A DNA stretch of 64,000 bases from Vibrio halioticoli NBRC 102217 (GTDB lineage: Bacteria; Pseudomonadota; Gammaproteobacteria; Enterobacterales; Vibrionaceae), in contig NZ_BAUJ01000004.1 in assembly GCF_000496695.1 (NCBI RefSeq), forward strand, positions 62,001 to 126,000, read 5' to 3'. The notes below the pieces were generated by a model. That model was given only the letters and a program-made list of their open reading frames with translations, ran no database searches and was not told the origin of the DNA. This document shows positions 15,001 to 19,864 of the stretch, piece after piece (the stretch's first letter is position 1; every line of letters starts with the position of its first letter). The translations under genes and the position numbers were made by a program.

Positions 15001-18000
15001 GCAGTGCAGGCAATGACATTATTCTTGGCGGTAACGGTCAAGATACGTTATCGGGTGGAAATGGTGTTGAAGGCGCGGCAGTTGTTGGCGTAGACAGCGA
15101 TATCATTTTAGGCGACATGGGTAGTGTGCTTATAGATGCAGGCTCGGTGAGCTTAATGAGCACCTCCGATACTAACCATGGCGCTGATGATGAGATTTAC
15201 GGCGGTCAAGATGATGACATTATCCTAGCCGGCGCAGGCAGCGATTATGTTGACGCAGGCGCAGGTAATGATTGGGTGCTAGGCGACTTTGGTGAAGTCG
15301 ATCTTAGAAATAGCGCCATTATCTTAAAAACGGAACAAGGTGATGAGCATGCCTTCGGTGACGATGAAATTCATTTAGGCACTGGCGCAGATAGCGTATT
15401 GGCAGGTTTAGGCAGTGACATCATCACTTCGACCTCGGATGACACCCATGTAATTGCTGACAACGGCACATTGACCTACAACGGTCAAGGCGTACTGCAA
15501 AGCGTTATTTCTACTGACGCACTTTTAGGTGGCAATGATTCAATCACACTTGGTGATGGACAAAACCTAGTTATCGCAGGCTTTGGTGACGATACCATTA
15601 CTACAGGCAGTGGCGATGACGCCATTATCGGTGATAACGGCAGCGTACAGCTTATCGATGGCGTGATTCGCAGCATGCAAAGTAGTGATACTGACAACAG
15701 CACTGCGGGCGCTGATACCATTTCGGTTGGCGCAGGCTCGGATAGAGTCATTGCGGGTCTTGATAGCTTCTTGGAAGAGTATGTGGAAACGCCAAATGGC
15801 ATCGAAATGATCACGAGCTTCAACAGTGACAGCGTAGAATCAGATTCTGGAAACACCCACGTTCTGGCGGATAATGGCATTCTTACCTACAACGCTGCTG
15901 GCATTTTAGTGAATGCAAAATCCACAGAGGAATCGATAGGTGGGGACGACACCATCACCTTGGGCGTTGGTGACAATCTAGTTATTGCCGGTCAAGGTTC
16001 TGATGACATCACTACCGCTGAAGGTAACAATATTATCGTGGCGGATAACGGTGAGGTGAGCTTTAACGACCTAGGCATTTTAATCCAGGCTAACTCGACG
16101 GCAGTAGAGCAAGGCGGTGATGATTCAATCGATGCAGGTAATGGCAACAATATTGTAATTGCAGGTCTAGGTAACGATGACGTTATAACAGGCACTGGCG
16201 CAGATACCATTGTCGGCGATAACGGCGAGCTTAACTTTAATGATGCAGGTGTATTACTAAGCGCAACATCGACTGCTGTAGAACTAGGCGGTGATGACTC
16301 AATCGATGCAGGCAATGGCAACAATGTTGTAATTGCAGGTCTAGGTAACGATGACGTTATAACAGGCACTGGTGCAGATACCATTATCAGTGACAACGGC
16401 GAGCTTAACTTCAATAATGCAGGTGTATTACTAAGCGCAACATCGACAGCTGTAGAACTAGGCGGTGATGACTTTATTAATGCTGGCGATGGTGACAACC
16501 GCGTGATTGCAGGTGTTGGCAACGATGAAGTGCTAACAGGCAGTGGCGCAGATACCATTATCGGTGACAACGGCGAGCTTAATTTCAATGATGTAGGTGT
16601 ATTGCTACGCACAACATCTACAGCTGTAGAACTGGGCGGTGATGACTTTATCAATGCGGGCGAGGGTGATAACCGAGTCATTGCAGGTCATGGCAATGAT
16701 GAAGTTATAACAGGCAATGGTGCGGATATCATTGTTGCTGATAACGGGGTAATGTCATTTGATGATGTGGGCACTTTGCTAAACGTTGAATCTACCGCGC
16801 TAGAGTTCGGTGGCAATGATGCGATTATGGCAGGCAATGGCGATAACATCGTGATTGCAGGCTTTGGCAGTGATGAGGTAGAAACAGGTAGCGGCGCTGA
16901 TGTGGTGTTTGGTGACAACGGTCAGCTGGATCTTATCGATGGCGTGATTCGCAACATGCAAAGCACTGACCAAGATGAGAGCACAGCAGGCAACGATGTG
17001 ATTGCGCTAGGCTCAGGAGATGACCGCGTAATTGCAGGCTTAGGTGATGACTCTGTTGTTTCAGCGTCTGGCAATACCGAGCTTATCGCTGATAACGGCG
17101 TACTTACTTACAACGCCAACGCGATTTTAACCTCAGCTCGTAGTACGACCGATGAGCTAGGCGGTAATGACAACGTCAGATTAGGTGAAGGCGATAATCT
17201 AGTGATTGCAGGTAATGGCTCTGATGTCATTACGACAGCAAACGGCGTAGACATCATTATTGGTGACAATGGGCAAGTGAGTTTTGATGAGCAAGGCGTC
17301 TTAGTACAAGCCAAAACCACGTCATTGGCACTGGGCGGTAAAGACACTATCGATGCCAGTAATGGCGTCAACTTAGTGCTTGGCGGCTTTGCTGATGACA
17401 CCATTACTACCGGTGATGATAACGATATCGTGGTCGGTGATAACGGTGAAGTTGATTTTGTTGACGGCGTACGCAGACTAATTACCAGTAGCGATACTGA
17501 AAATATGACCGGTGGCGATGATGTGATTAGCCTTGGCGCAGGCCAAGACCACGCTATCGCGGGTGTCGGGCAAGATGAAGTCCGCAACGCATCAGGCGAA
17601 AGCATCATCATTGGTGACGACGGTTATATCAGCAATGATTCTAGCGGTCGTTATATCGAAGTTGCAACGGGTGACTCAGAGCTTGGCGGCGATGATATCC
17701 TGTTTGGCGGTAGCGATAGAGATATCATCTTTGGTGGCTACGGCGCAGATCTGATAAACGGCGGCGCAGGTAATGACATCTTAGGTGGCGACGGTTCAAA
17801 AGTTGCCCGAGAAGAAGACGGCACCATTGTCTTTGAAGCCATTGACCTATTTGAAGGTGGCGCAGATACCTTAATTGCAGGTGATGGACAAGATTACTTG
17901 CAAGGGCACAATGGCAGCGACTTCTTCTACGCTAACTTAAGTGATGATGTATTGGTCGGTGAATATGGCCGCTTTACCTTTGTCGAGCTAGACGGCGAGG

Positions 18001-18611
18001 CGAAACCTGAATCAATTGTCTCGTTAGCGAAAGGTCAGCTTGATTTAATCAGACACTTGCAAACAGGCTTGTTTAGCGGTTATGCCGATGAGGTTTACTC
18101 TCAATCAGCTTACAGCGACATAGCGAAAGAGCGAGCTTCTGAAGAGGCGCAAGTTGAGGCTCAATTCACTCTAGAGGCGGAATTAGCCTTTGCCGAAATG
18201 GGCACCATGTTCTTACCAACCAGTTCCGGTGGCGGCTCTACAACAGCGTCAACAGCGCAGACACAGCCAAGTGAAACGCAACCTCAAGCACCTGCTGAAG
18301 AAGCAATTGAAGAGGAAGCTATTGCAGAGCCTGAGCAAGAAGCGACACAGACACCAGAGGCAACAGAAGCCGCGGTTTCTGAGGCGATGATTGTTGAACC
18401 ATTTATGAACGCGCAGTTTGCGCCAATAAACGGTGCAGCACAGTCAATCGATATTAGCGCTGAGCAAGAGACGCAACAATCTGATGAAGGCATTAATTTG
18501 GATGTGGCGGTAGCAAGCCTTGTGGGCGCATCGAGCTGGATTGTGGCTAAAGCGTCTAGTCCTCGTCAAAACAATACTCCGAAGATGCAAGCAGGCTTGC
18601 GCAAGGGGTAA
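1..18611 (+). CDS. Giant repeat-rich RTX-like adhesin, 5' end outside window
   Basis: The reading frame is open at the left edge, so the true start is upstream. About 6200 residues are visible, roughly 0.6 MDa. Residues 1-2000 are beta-rich modules of Ala/Gly/Ser/Val with alternating patterns such as AVSVAGAGGAGGGVGVS, organised in a higher-order repeat of about 255 residues. Residues 2000-4300 are less repetitive. Residues about 4330-4690 look like Calx-beta-type domains. From about 4780 to 5980 there are RTX-like motifs (GGxGxDxxx, GDDxIxxG, VIADNG) including a 58-residue tandem array. The tail is Gln/Glu/Pro-rich and ends MQAGLRKG. The protein is acidic, and I noticed only two cysteines. 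The family resembles giant marine bacterial adhesins or biofilm proteins that bind calcium. The genes at 19865-26617 probably export it. The exact adhesin class cannot be set without the N-terminus. Confidence 0.85.
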   Translation, partial: DSNVFAINLGYSAGYGKGTLGLSGLFINNIVDSNVYAQVESGVDLMVGTLITNVGSVERLSVTADNRVDIITIAGGGASGGAIGVGASSIVNIVTKVTKAEIGSQDASSRSGDIDVNGDVKVAASSDGFIIGSAISAAWATGKVAPSGGDTPETNNSAYGISVSGAFIFNIVDHTTSASIYNLNSLNAEALTLDATDNAGVFAFPIAYSSSEAQKFALAAAGIGLRNDVDVDIDAGISGVNSLTLNNLSIDAINNTTVVSASVSAALSGVADTPPGSNSSSIAITGNVSVNNVINDIDAFLIDVDSASINGKDSNNFAVDIEAKDTSEVYAVALGVAYAGNGTVAVTYAENTIDSDIDALISNVDMDVATGKVRSQANSEADILSVAIGAGVSKDTSPNFDTKVGLSVAAAVSYNTVRMNTRSKVVDSLITLPSEDLDTSRMDVKAHNDSDIIAVAVAPSIGLQSGSETTITLSSSGASVENEVYGDTIALVDGTTIDQFTTLNDASVAENGLFVSADASGDISATVVSASVAWAGATTGTGVSGGIGVALAENSIGGDNGNANAISATITDSSVDLSGTVDTFAKSNQEITAVVVAASVALANSNDGVAGALSGVGASTDNTVKIDTTSGITATQANHSVIADSISVTAQDTSTITSAVVGASIAGTFSATSGAVSLSIGVALAENDIENNTVALIDNVDIGASDDRAGNVSVLATTNATITATSVAASFALGWGSGTISASGAGANAVNTITGGTSATLANSDVCSSGDLSVTATNTSKVNAEIAAVSVAGAVGTDGGLGVSVGGAETENNIGTSGNRLGVIANILDSDIDATGNISVTSTADLDIDAGVGAGSMAIAAGGSGFGVAASGTGVSAVNNIYSNVDAYVDNSSAANQTLKGTSLTVNASNVSDIDSVAAAATVAAGFSSGGSAAITIGVALARNEIDNNTRAYVAGADVDLATGALDLDASTDNTIDTLSVAASLGIAFGAGGGIAVSGAGANSINSINGETLAYLDGADVESAGAVTLDAENVSDITATVASVSVSGGGGSGGGVGVSIGASVSENEIGTSGDKLVVASYIHDSSVDASGALSVTANGEMTITAGVGAGGMAVAGGSGGGLAGAGSGVVATNDVYAQIDSYIDNSGASSASIDAASIAISATSESTITAELGSASLGIAGGAGGGGTLTIGISIADNSVDVDTSAYIKGAGSVDSTGSISVSSNATNDIDATSVAATASFAAGAGGGVSISGAGAEAVNSIFGETQSYIENSQIDSASKVDITASDTSDIDATVVAVAVSGAGGAGGGIGVAIGAALASNNIGNSSSRQSVRSYVKNSGISATGALNLDADGNMTVFSGVGAGSMAISGGAGGGLSGAGAGVSTVNDIYADVETYIDNSSASSKVIDTGSVSLDADNTTSITAEAGAASLAAAFGAGGGVSLSVGVALAQNTVDANTSSYITDVGELSSGDISVTATTDNTITATSVAASIAAAGGVGGGIAISGAGAETANYIYGDTSAYIANSTIGASNVTVDDVDVTAENTSKITSTVAAVSVAGAGGAGGGVGVSLGGSVAINDIGKESDRITVQSYVDNSQVYATGDMNIDSTLDMTINSGVGSGSAAVVGGAGGAAVSGAAVRVENEMYADVDSYIKDSSQVNAADISVTSSSTSDIDATAAAATIAGAFVPVGFAISIGASRVINVVDIDLNSDIDNSDLDASGDFTLTASSTDDVNTLGVAASVSLGLGFSGAGVFVESEVTGDINVGMTDSDITVAGDGEVKALANAKQTSEAYGISAGFISAGVVFADSETDVDTLINMSATDYQGGDLTAIANATENNYVLAVAGSGGVLAGAGVGAETKSTSNTKVTVDDESSIILGENSGTGVLDIKAEHIAQFDAKVVVASGGLLSGSGAEIDHDITADVAVVLGDGASSSDNLVITASDINVDAINRAQKNQSGRIDVVAVGLASAAGADSRTVLDMATTIDVGDDAELTAWGTGDDDGIALNALNDLDITDKVVLNATGALAGTGATLKISDDELLAKVRIGENAVLVTEGDLQLSARGQGTAVGNVEADSSGAVSVSVTNATVNLTPVNTVLIDLGADITSYGDVNISAGTDTDFNRDDYKVHALIDSFSDSVIPIDDAGAFATLSQANSIAIAAGAHVKTARQMNLHSERFGFADMDAQTKTVNWASAIGGTADLGGEVTIGTTGTVSNAGTLETGIRRNQSIEFTSLNDDGSVDEVSKTDGISFSTSIEALSSSLFTDLEYAEEQLSIFNDGEATDTDIEAFYKSEIDRLQQELLAKGLMDVTPSGEYFSIELSTSVITIDDIHAEAGRIDIRSGEYADTGTVLSPGDASVSIINHTLASLVVNDITIPQENGGVYLNGERQDVGTDDEPLISIINDVDLAKEQAELALSLPDNNAVLTWPSITLNGEVTNRSGKLELKSLSGEDSTALGKGDINIYADIDVKEQVVMTGGSTVISLPPGSVYSVDGAEYAKWNAEIGNNGLDEASDADIADLIGRSITGPSIYADNISITAEYININGKIQSGKESFNLTIDKAMEDTIDALKAKGATGLVRLDVASEDFSVFYDATNDQIVVGDMRVSGGYIELEGHILNTNSNSEIELLGGYADIDVVNNTDLDVKILGLDASQRGKGTLIIRDKAKGTSDNPLETTYIKDENGVTVTTNGVASTGSDDMTYDPKSGWRYSWTMGQEQFERRYTTEATSSWLGIDAFAKDPDDVVFDGEPEPLGSPTLRGEGAYFEYVPSDSDEDYTFDTNHIELTSETSLVRKWTKSTWWGKKTYYAKFVNESKVRDESTHSIKADYGVAITFTGKEQGSIDIVSNQGGDVIVQGAISNTEGTTTITTNAGIYTQATGSVGSKDIELTASYIGGVAQTNVDGSIDAASTALRTNLNNDGNGGITARTYDGRINIVETDGPLVVNNITSAGSYGLANDTGGNVYLSAVGGIEAESGSNGIVRGGTIFISSEAHVGSSSQALVVDSGEGNNDSVTVLAINDIYLSELDGDFLAKEISSSAGDVTINVSYGSLVDANNTTARDERTYEELSTGLWENLGLIAGSDSAQDKIDNVIDAYVTAREMEYSTYWNIRNGQFDGTYTADEEVSLSVDEEAYYREVYQAIGTEDGLTGDALQTFVDDAIQTLVNKRTAEYHALHASYGGEAYDSEYEYQLSDEKCAELSGSVHVWTEDELTNLISGSLLKPITNTQATIEDANISAAGDITIVTKDDIGTAVGSVEIDLDGDYTDDERVQLAAAERNDVYFLLEERAQNVEVNVIEADSGDSLVRTSGSWIADGFVSGMQIRIAGDSGNANDEGSFYEIASVTASTMTLTSNALSVEIAVTMDVAAISSTPDLTTLINTQNESWVSLGLVQDSFVSIGSDIYQVNRIAEQVIDLEEVDPSIASSVVALDAGDYRIANVNKIVIDQREDIDVLVTGVISATASGNVYLGSEQSMAIGSVSGDNVRIKSKQSLTDTTGTAASISASSTLILEAGSGAIGSASNRINIDLGNDATLTARAEQDIYITEINSDLNIATIYSSGGKVDLQALNGSILDSFNHEYENIRAQDITLTAEAGSIGALGNLLDINLTGGVLNATAQNDIRINETDQNLDVDHVESAQGDVELAAHLAILDAVADDASEIADIIGASISLTSRFDTVGQIGNDIEVDSGSTQGENLTVSSANNTHLTETRGDLYLNTIQTGAAAIAFIAAPAGRILNDSASGNNVISGKTYLFASLDIGSSDKALATQVGNIQGQSTTGSTYIENTGALNVGGVVEGISSGFSAGGEINMITRSPLTVTQSMTAQQDINLTSTDNSDFDDITIVSGVSLQTSQNININSGDGFTLQSGATLQADLDINVQIDSGDTGDQDANVGASIDIQGAMTSGGDINLSAGDDQDSLVIQGSLDATSIVVNMGAGSDSVLVDTQTLLGDARINTGSGDDEITINQLNTREDALVLDGEGGTDHYIINRSGSDKDYVIDVQDSGAQNDGADVLTLNGLASDDIFLIRANFVAALNDDGNGGYSDAVERINYDGNINARLIINGLDGADNFYSDDTGTIVTLDGGAGNDSFQVGQLFGSDRQASLGTVAAGDEIETTETTLGFLSRGNSLPMIIYGGDGEDSIKVYSNKAVTKLYGEAGDDSFVVRAFLLADSGLTNNSVDVELFGGEGADTIEYSINAALKIDGGAGSDKVVVLGTEGDDNFMITEDGIFGAGLNIGYQGVEFAELDGLEGDDTFYILSTNADVETTIIGGLGADVFNVASDVTQPIVSYSVEGRSSFINHSVFSDDDAYNGIFVDGVSLNVASEENGAIAVSSQQLTVDEDSLTDSYDLSLSIAEPNVATVAYVTVSAARASSSDKDNTNGQAASILVSTDNINFYESLVVTYESGVNWQDNTTIYVKAIDDSAMEGESEYVISHSVSSDNPDFDRLDIANVVVNVFDNDQADIILMPQGSDQVTEGGTSAVFDVRLATEPEVGELVTVSLSEILGDNLLSQLSLSDTELVFDHSNWSQTQSFSVSAIDDSAVENLYQGSIKLTTTSTVTDSQYNQLDDTEQVLFVTDNDSGAVIVTQTDGSTLVSQTETDEYSLVLSKAPSATVTVNLLNDGQTLFSSEDPRFNADDNTVSFDASNWDQPISITLSVNEDYQEQTGQPVQNPPLQPHTLTGIQGKLIIEGGVPQGKARALSVAIMLPSETDSELPIKNIEVSEVLQTDVLNIFNDGSLENDSGILSDTSLTGLGMGVGIEYADVEVVELLLGQGDDNLTITDTAADVITVVHGGGGSDTLSVTGSDADGVLILLGDTTQNGFTYNATSDEKTDKAREFSNPGNDILDASGAGGSVTIFGGQGNDTITGSEFGDHLAGGSGNDQIFALGGDDHIYGDAGFNIDITTRLDLSTQILSVVNLADVEMDNLDTSDSLAVGNDRIDAGFGDDIVIADKGVINQSSDINRILSTSLSDVTSISNSGFTLGGDDSVLGSAGNDIILGGNGQDTLSGGNGVEGAAVVGVDSDIILGDMGSVLIDAGSVSLMSTSDTNHGADDEIYGGQDDDIILAGAGSDYVDAGAGNDWVLGDFGEVDLRNSAIILKTEQGDEHAFGDDEIHLGTGADSVLAGLGSDIITSTSDDTHVIADNGTLTYNGQGVLQSVISTDALLGGNDSITLGDGQNLVIAGFGDDTITTGSGDDAIIGDNGSVQLIDGVIRSMQSSDTDNSTAGADTISVGAGSDRVIAGLDSFLEEYVETPNGIEMITSFNSDSVESDSGNTHVLADNGILTYNAAGILVNAKSTEESIGGDDTITLGVGDNLVIAGQGSDDITTAEGNNIIVADNGEVSFNDLGILIQANSTAVEQGGDDSIDAGNGNNIVIAGLGNDDVITGTGADTIVGDNGELNFNDAGVLLSATSTAVELGGDDSIDAGNGNNVVIAGLGNDDVITGTGADTIISDNGELNFNNAGVLLSATSTAVELGGDDFINAGDGDNRVIAGVGNDEVLTGSGADTIIGDNGELNFNDVGVLLRTTSTAVELGGDDFINAGEGDNRVIAGHGNDEVITGNGADIIVADNGVMSFDDVGTLLNVESTALEFGGNDAIMAGNGDNIVIAGFGSDEVETGSGADVVFGDNGQLDLIDGVIRNMQSTDQDESTAGNDVIALGSGDDRVIAGLGDDSVVSASGNTELIADNGVLTYNANAILTSARSTTDELGGNDNVRLGEGDNLVIAGNGSDVITTANGVDIIIGDNGQVSFDEQGVLVQAKTTSLALGGKDTIDASNGVNLVLGGFADDTITTGDDNDIVVGDNGEVDFVDGVRRLITSSDTENMTGGDDVISLGAGQDHAIAGVGQDEVRNASGESIIIGDDGYISNDSSGRYIEVATGDSELGGDDILFGGSDRDIIFGGYGADLINGGAGNDILGGDGSKVAREEDGTIVFEAIDLFEGGADTLIAGDGQDYLQGHNGSDFFYANLSDDVLVGEYGRFTFVELDGEAKPESIVSLAKGQLDLIRHLQTGLFSGYADEVYSQSAYSDIAKERASEEAQVEAQFTLEAELAFAEMGTMFLPTSSGGGSTTASTAQTQPSETQPQAPAEEAIEEEAIAEPEQEATQTPEATEAAVSEAMIVEPFMNAQFAPINGAAQSIDISAEQETQQSDEGINLDVAVASLVGASSWIVAKASSPRQNNTPKMQAGLRKG
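2367..5100 (+). repeat. Higher-order coding repeat, about 255 residues per unit
   Basis: Equivalent points of the motif V-(S/A)-V-(A/S)-G followed by a glycine-rich run start at 2367, 3132, 3894 and 4665, giving spacings of 765, 762 and 771 bases, all multiples of three. Each unit contains four sub-blocks with the pattern beta segment, glycine-rich loop, (A/S)xNxIG or NxV. These units form the N-terminal visible part of the giant protein and have diverged at the DNA level. Confidence 0.7.
15939..16982 (+). repeat. 174-bp in-frame tandem repeats in the RTX-like region
   Basis: The phrase GGxD/NDxI begins at 15939, 16113, 16287, 16461, 16635 and 16809, exactly 174 bases (58 residues) apart. 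Further copies at 16989, 17160 and 17334 have spacings of 171-180. By hand count, units 16113-16286 and 16287-16460 differ at about 11 of 174 positions, so they look recently duplicated or homogenised, while flanking units are more diverged. Each unit encodes two glycine/aspartate turns and a VGDNGELNFND-like strand. Confidence 0.85.
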
Positions 18612-18620
18612 TTGTATAAA

Positions 18621-18648
18621 ATGCTGCGGGTAAAAATACCCACAGCAT
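18621..18648 (+). terminator. Hairpin after the giant gene
   Basis: The arms ATGCTG-GGGTA and TACCC-CAGCAT pair with one mismatch around an A-rich loop, 10 bases after the giant gene's stop. No T-run follows, so it may be a weak terminator or an mRNA 3' stabiliser. Confidence 0.45.
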
Positions 18649-18758
18649 CAATCGGTTATGTTATATGTTGTTAGTGTTATGTCATAATCAAATTGCTATA
18701 TATGTTGGCGCAGCATTAGATGGTTATGTGTACCTGCGTGCTAATTAAACTTGAATAT

Positions 18759-18804
18759 TTGTATATACAAAGTATATACTTTGCCTTATTGTATATATTC
18801 AAAG
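18759..18804 (+). promoter_or_regulatory. Tandem palindromic operator/promoter of the TA-like pair
   Basis: Two perfect, overlapping palindromes are visible: TTGTATATACAA at 18759-18770 and AAAGTATATACTTT at 18769-18782. Their GTATATAC cores start 11 bases apart, about one helical turn. A third, imperfect copy (TTGTATATATTCAA) follows at 18789. The array lies 25-70 bases before the toxin-like start. This is what is expected for cooperative binding of a ribbon-helix-helix antitoxin that represses its own operon. The assignment of the binder is inference. Confidence 0.6.
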
Positions 18805-18828
18805 CCTTGAACGAAAACGGAGGTAGAT

Positions 18829-19116
18829 TTGTCTTTAGAAGATACAGTTCCTCAGAGCATTAAAGCTAAGCTCAAGGTAAAACATGGCGTTAGTCTCTCT
18901 GAGGTTGAAGAGTGTTTTTCGAATCGAGAAAAAGGTTTCTTAGAAGATACTCGCGAGCAACATAAAACAAACCCAGCGACAAAGTGGTTTATTGCAGAAA
19001 CAGATTATGCACGTAAACTTAAAGTCGTTTTTATAGAGTTTCCTGATCGTATTGAACTTAAGACGGCATATGCTCCGAATGAAAAAGAGATAGAAATTTA
19101 TAATAAGTACGCCTAA
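18829..19116 (+). CDS. BrnT-like toxin family protein
   Basis: This 95-residue protein has the layout of BrnT-type toxins (RelE-like fold RNases of type II toxin-antitoxin pairs): an early KxKHGVSLSEVEECF helix, a central strand pair with RKLKVVFIEF, and a C-terminal ELKTAYAPNEKEIEIYNKY segment matching the usual xxxRxAxxxExxxY ending. The start is TTG, set by the strong GGAGGT sequence at 18819-18824. It is followed by a small gene with an antitoxin-like DNA-binding region, and both are in the orientation of the large genes around them. Many annotation pipelines call relatives ADP-ribosyl-(dinitrogen reductase) hydrolase, which I think is misleading. Toxicity is not shown by the sequence. 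Confidence 0.6.
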   Translation: MSLEDTVPQSIKAKLKVKHGVSLSEVEECFSNREKGFLEDTREQHKTNPATKWFIAETDYARKLKVVFIEFPDRIELKTAYAPNEKEIEIYNKYA

Positions 19117-19199
19117 AGGCATCTTCATCAAGAAGACAAAGATACTAGTTAAAAGTTAATAATATAATTAAAAAGGTAGATAAAATGAGGAGTCCCACT

Positions 19200-19520
19200 A
19201 TGAGCTTGATGAAAGATACAGCTGAAATAGAAGCATGGGAGTCAGGCAAACTTGGTAGAAGCGAAGAGTTTGTAAGGAAGTCAAGCAATGATGGTGGAAA
19301 GCTTGATGACAAGTTAGGCTTGCAAATGATTTCAATTAGGTTACAGAAAAGTTTAATTGAAGACTTGAAAGATCTAGCAGAACTTAATGGAATAGGTTAT
19401 CAGCCACTTATGAAGCAAATCTTGAAGCGTTTTGTAGACGCAGAAAAGAAGAAAATCTTAAGAGAAATGGCTGTTGAGCAAAGAAATATGGAAGTTGAAT
19501 TAAAGAAAGAAGCTATGTAG
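19200..19520 (+). CDS. BrnA/CopG-like antitoxin
   Basis: About 106 residues. The middle (LQMISIRLQKSLIEDLKDLA, then GIGYQPLMKQILKRF) has the strand-helix-helix pattern of ribbon-helix-helix DNA-binding antitoxins, with a charged helical tail. It lies 83 bases after the toxin-like gene, the reverse of the common antitoxin-first order but normal for brnTA. The start at 19200 is chosen because TGAGGAG lies 7 bases before it; an in-frame ATG at 19185 is an alternative. It probably neutralises the upstream protein and represses the promoter palindromes at 18759. Function is inferred from size, order and fold pattern. Confidence 0.6.
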   Translation: MSLMKDTAEIEAWESGKLGRSEEFVRKSSNDGGKLDDKLGLQMISIRLQKSLIEDLKDLAELNGIGYQPLMKQILKRFVDAEKKKILREMAVEQRNMEVELKKEAM

Positions 19521-19552
19521 TAAATAATCTGTAAAGCATTTATGAGTGACAT

Positions 19553-19593
19553 CCCAACGTTTGGCATTTTGGTTCAGCGTTGGGTTTTTTGTT
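19553..19593 (+). terminator. Rho-independent terminator after the TA-like pair
   Basis: CCCAACG at 19553-19559 pairs with CGTTGGG at 19578-19584, followed by TTTTTTGTTT. It separates the TA-like pair from the secretion operon. The remaining 270 bases to 19865 hold the operon's promoter region; I could not pick a convincing -10/-35 pair there. Confidence 0.7.
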
Positions 19594-19864
19594 TATGGCA
19601 TAACGGTTTTTAGAGGTTTGTGCTGATGTTAATATTTTGAGAGGACTGGATAAACAGTCTATATAAGGTATTTTCGTAGGTGTACTAGCCCCCAGCCCCT
19701 TAATAAAGCCAATACCTTTCACCATCCACCTAGACACTTTTAATAAACAAGACTAACTTTATCAATGGGTTGGCGTCTGTTGACGCGATATGTTTATTAC
19801 CGTTTGAGCGAAGAGCACTGACTATCGGAAGGGTCGACGCTGTGTGCTGACAAGGATGTACTGT

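Noticed and set aside
15992..16681. A 229-codon open frame on the minus strand within the giant gene, and many similar ones.
   Set aside because: They mirror the repetitive sense protein, with the same 58-residue period; no ribosome sites or family features are seen.
15939..17507. CRISPR-like regular repeat spacing.
   Set aside because: The repeats are in-frame coding units of 174 bases without unique spacers, and no cas genes are present.
19553..19710. Possible integron attC (VCR-like) remnant after the TA-like pair, with GTTGGGT and AGCCCCTTAA-like sequences.
   Set aside because: The paired arms are only about 32 bases apart in total, too short for a full attC site, and no integrase or further cassettes are seen. 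A plain terminator explains the hairpin.
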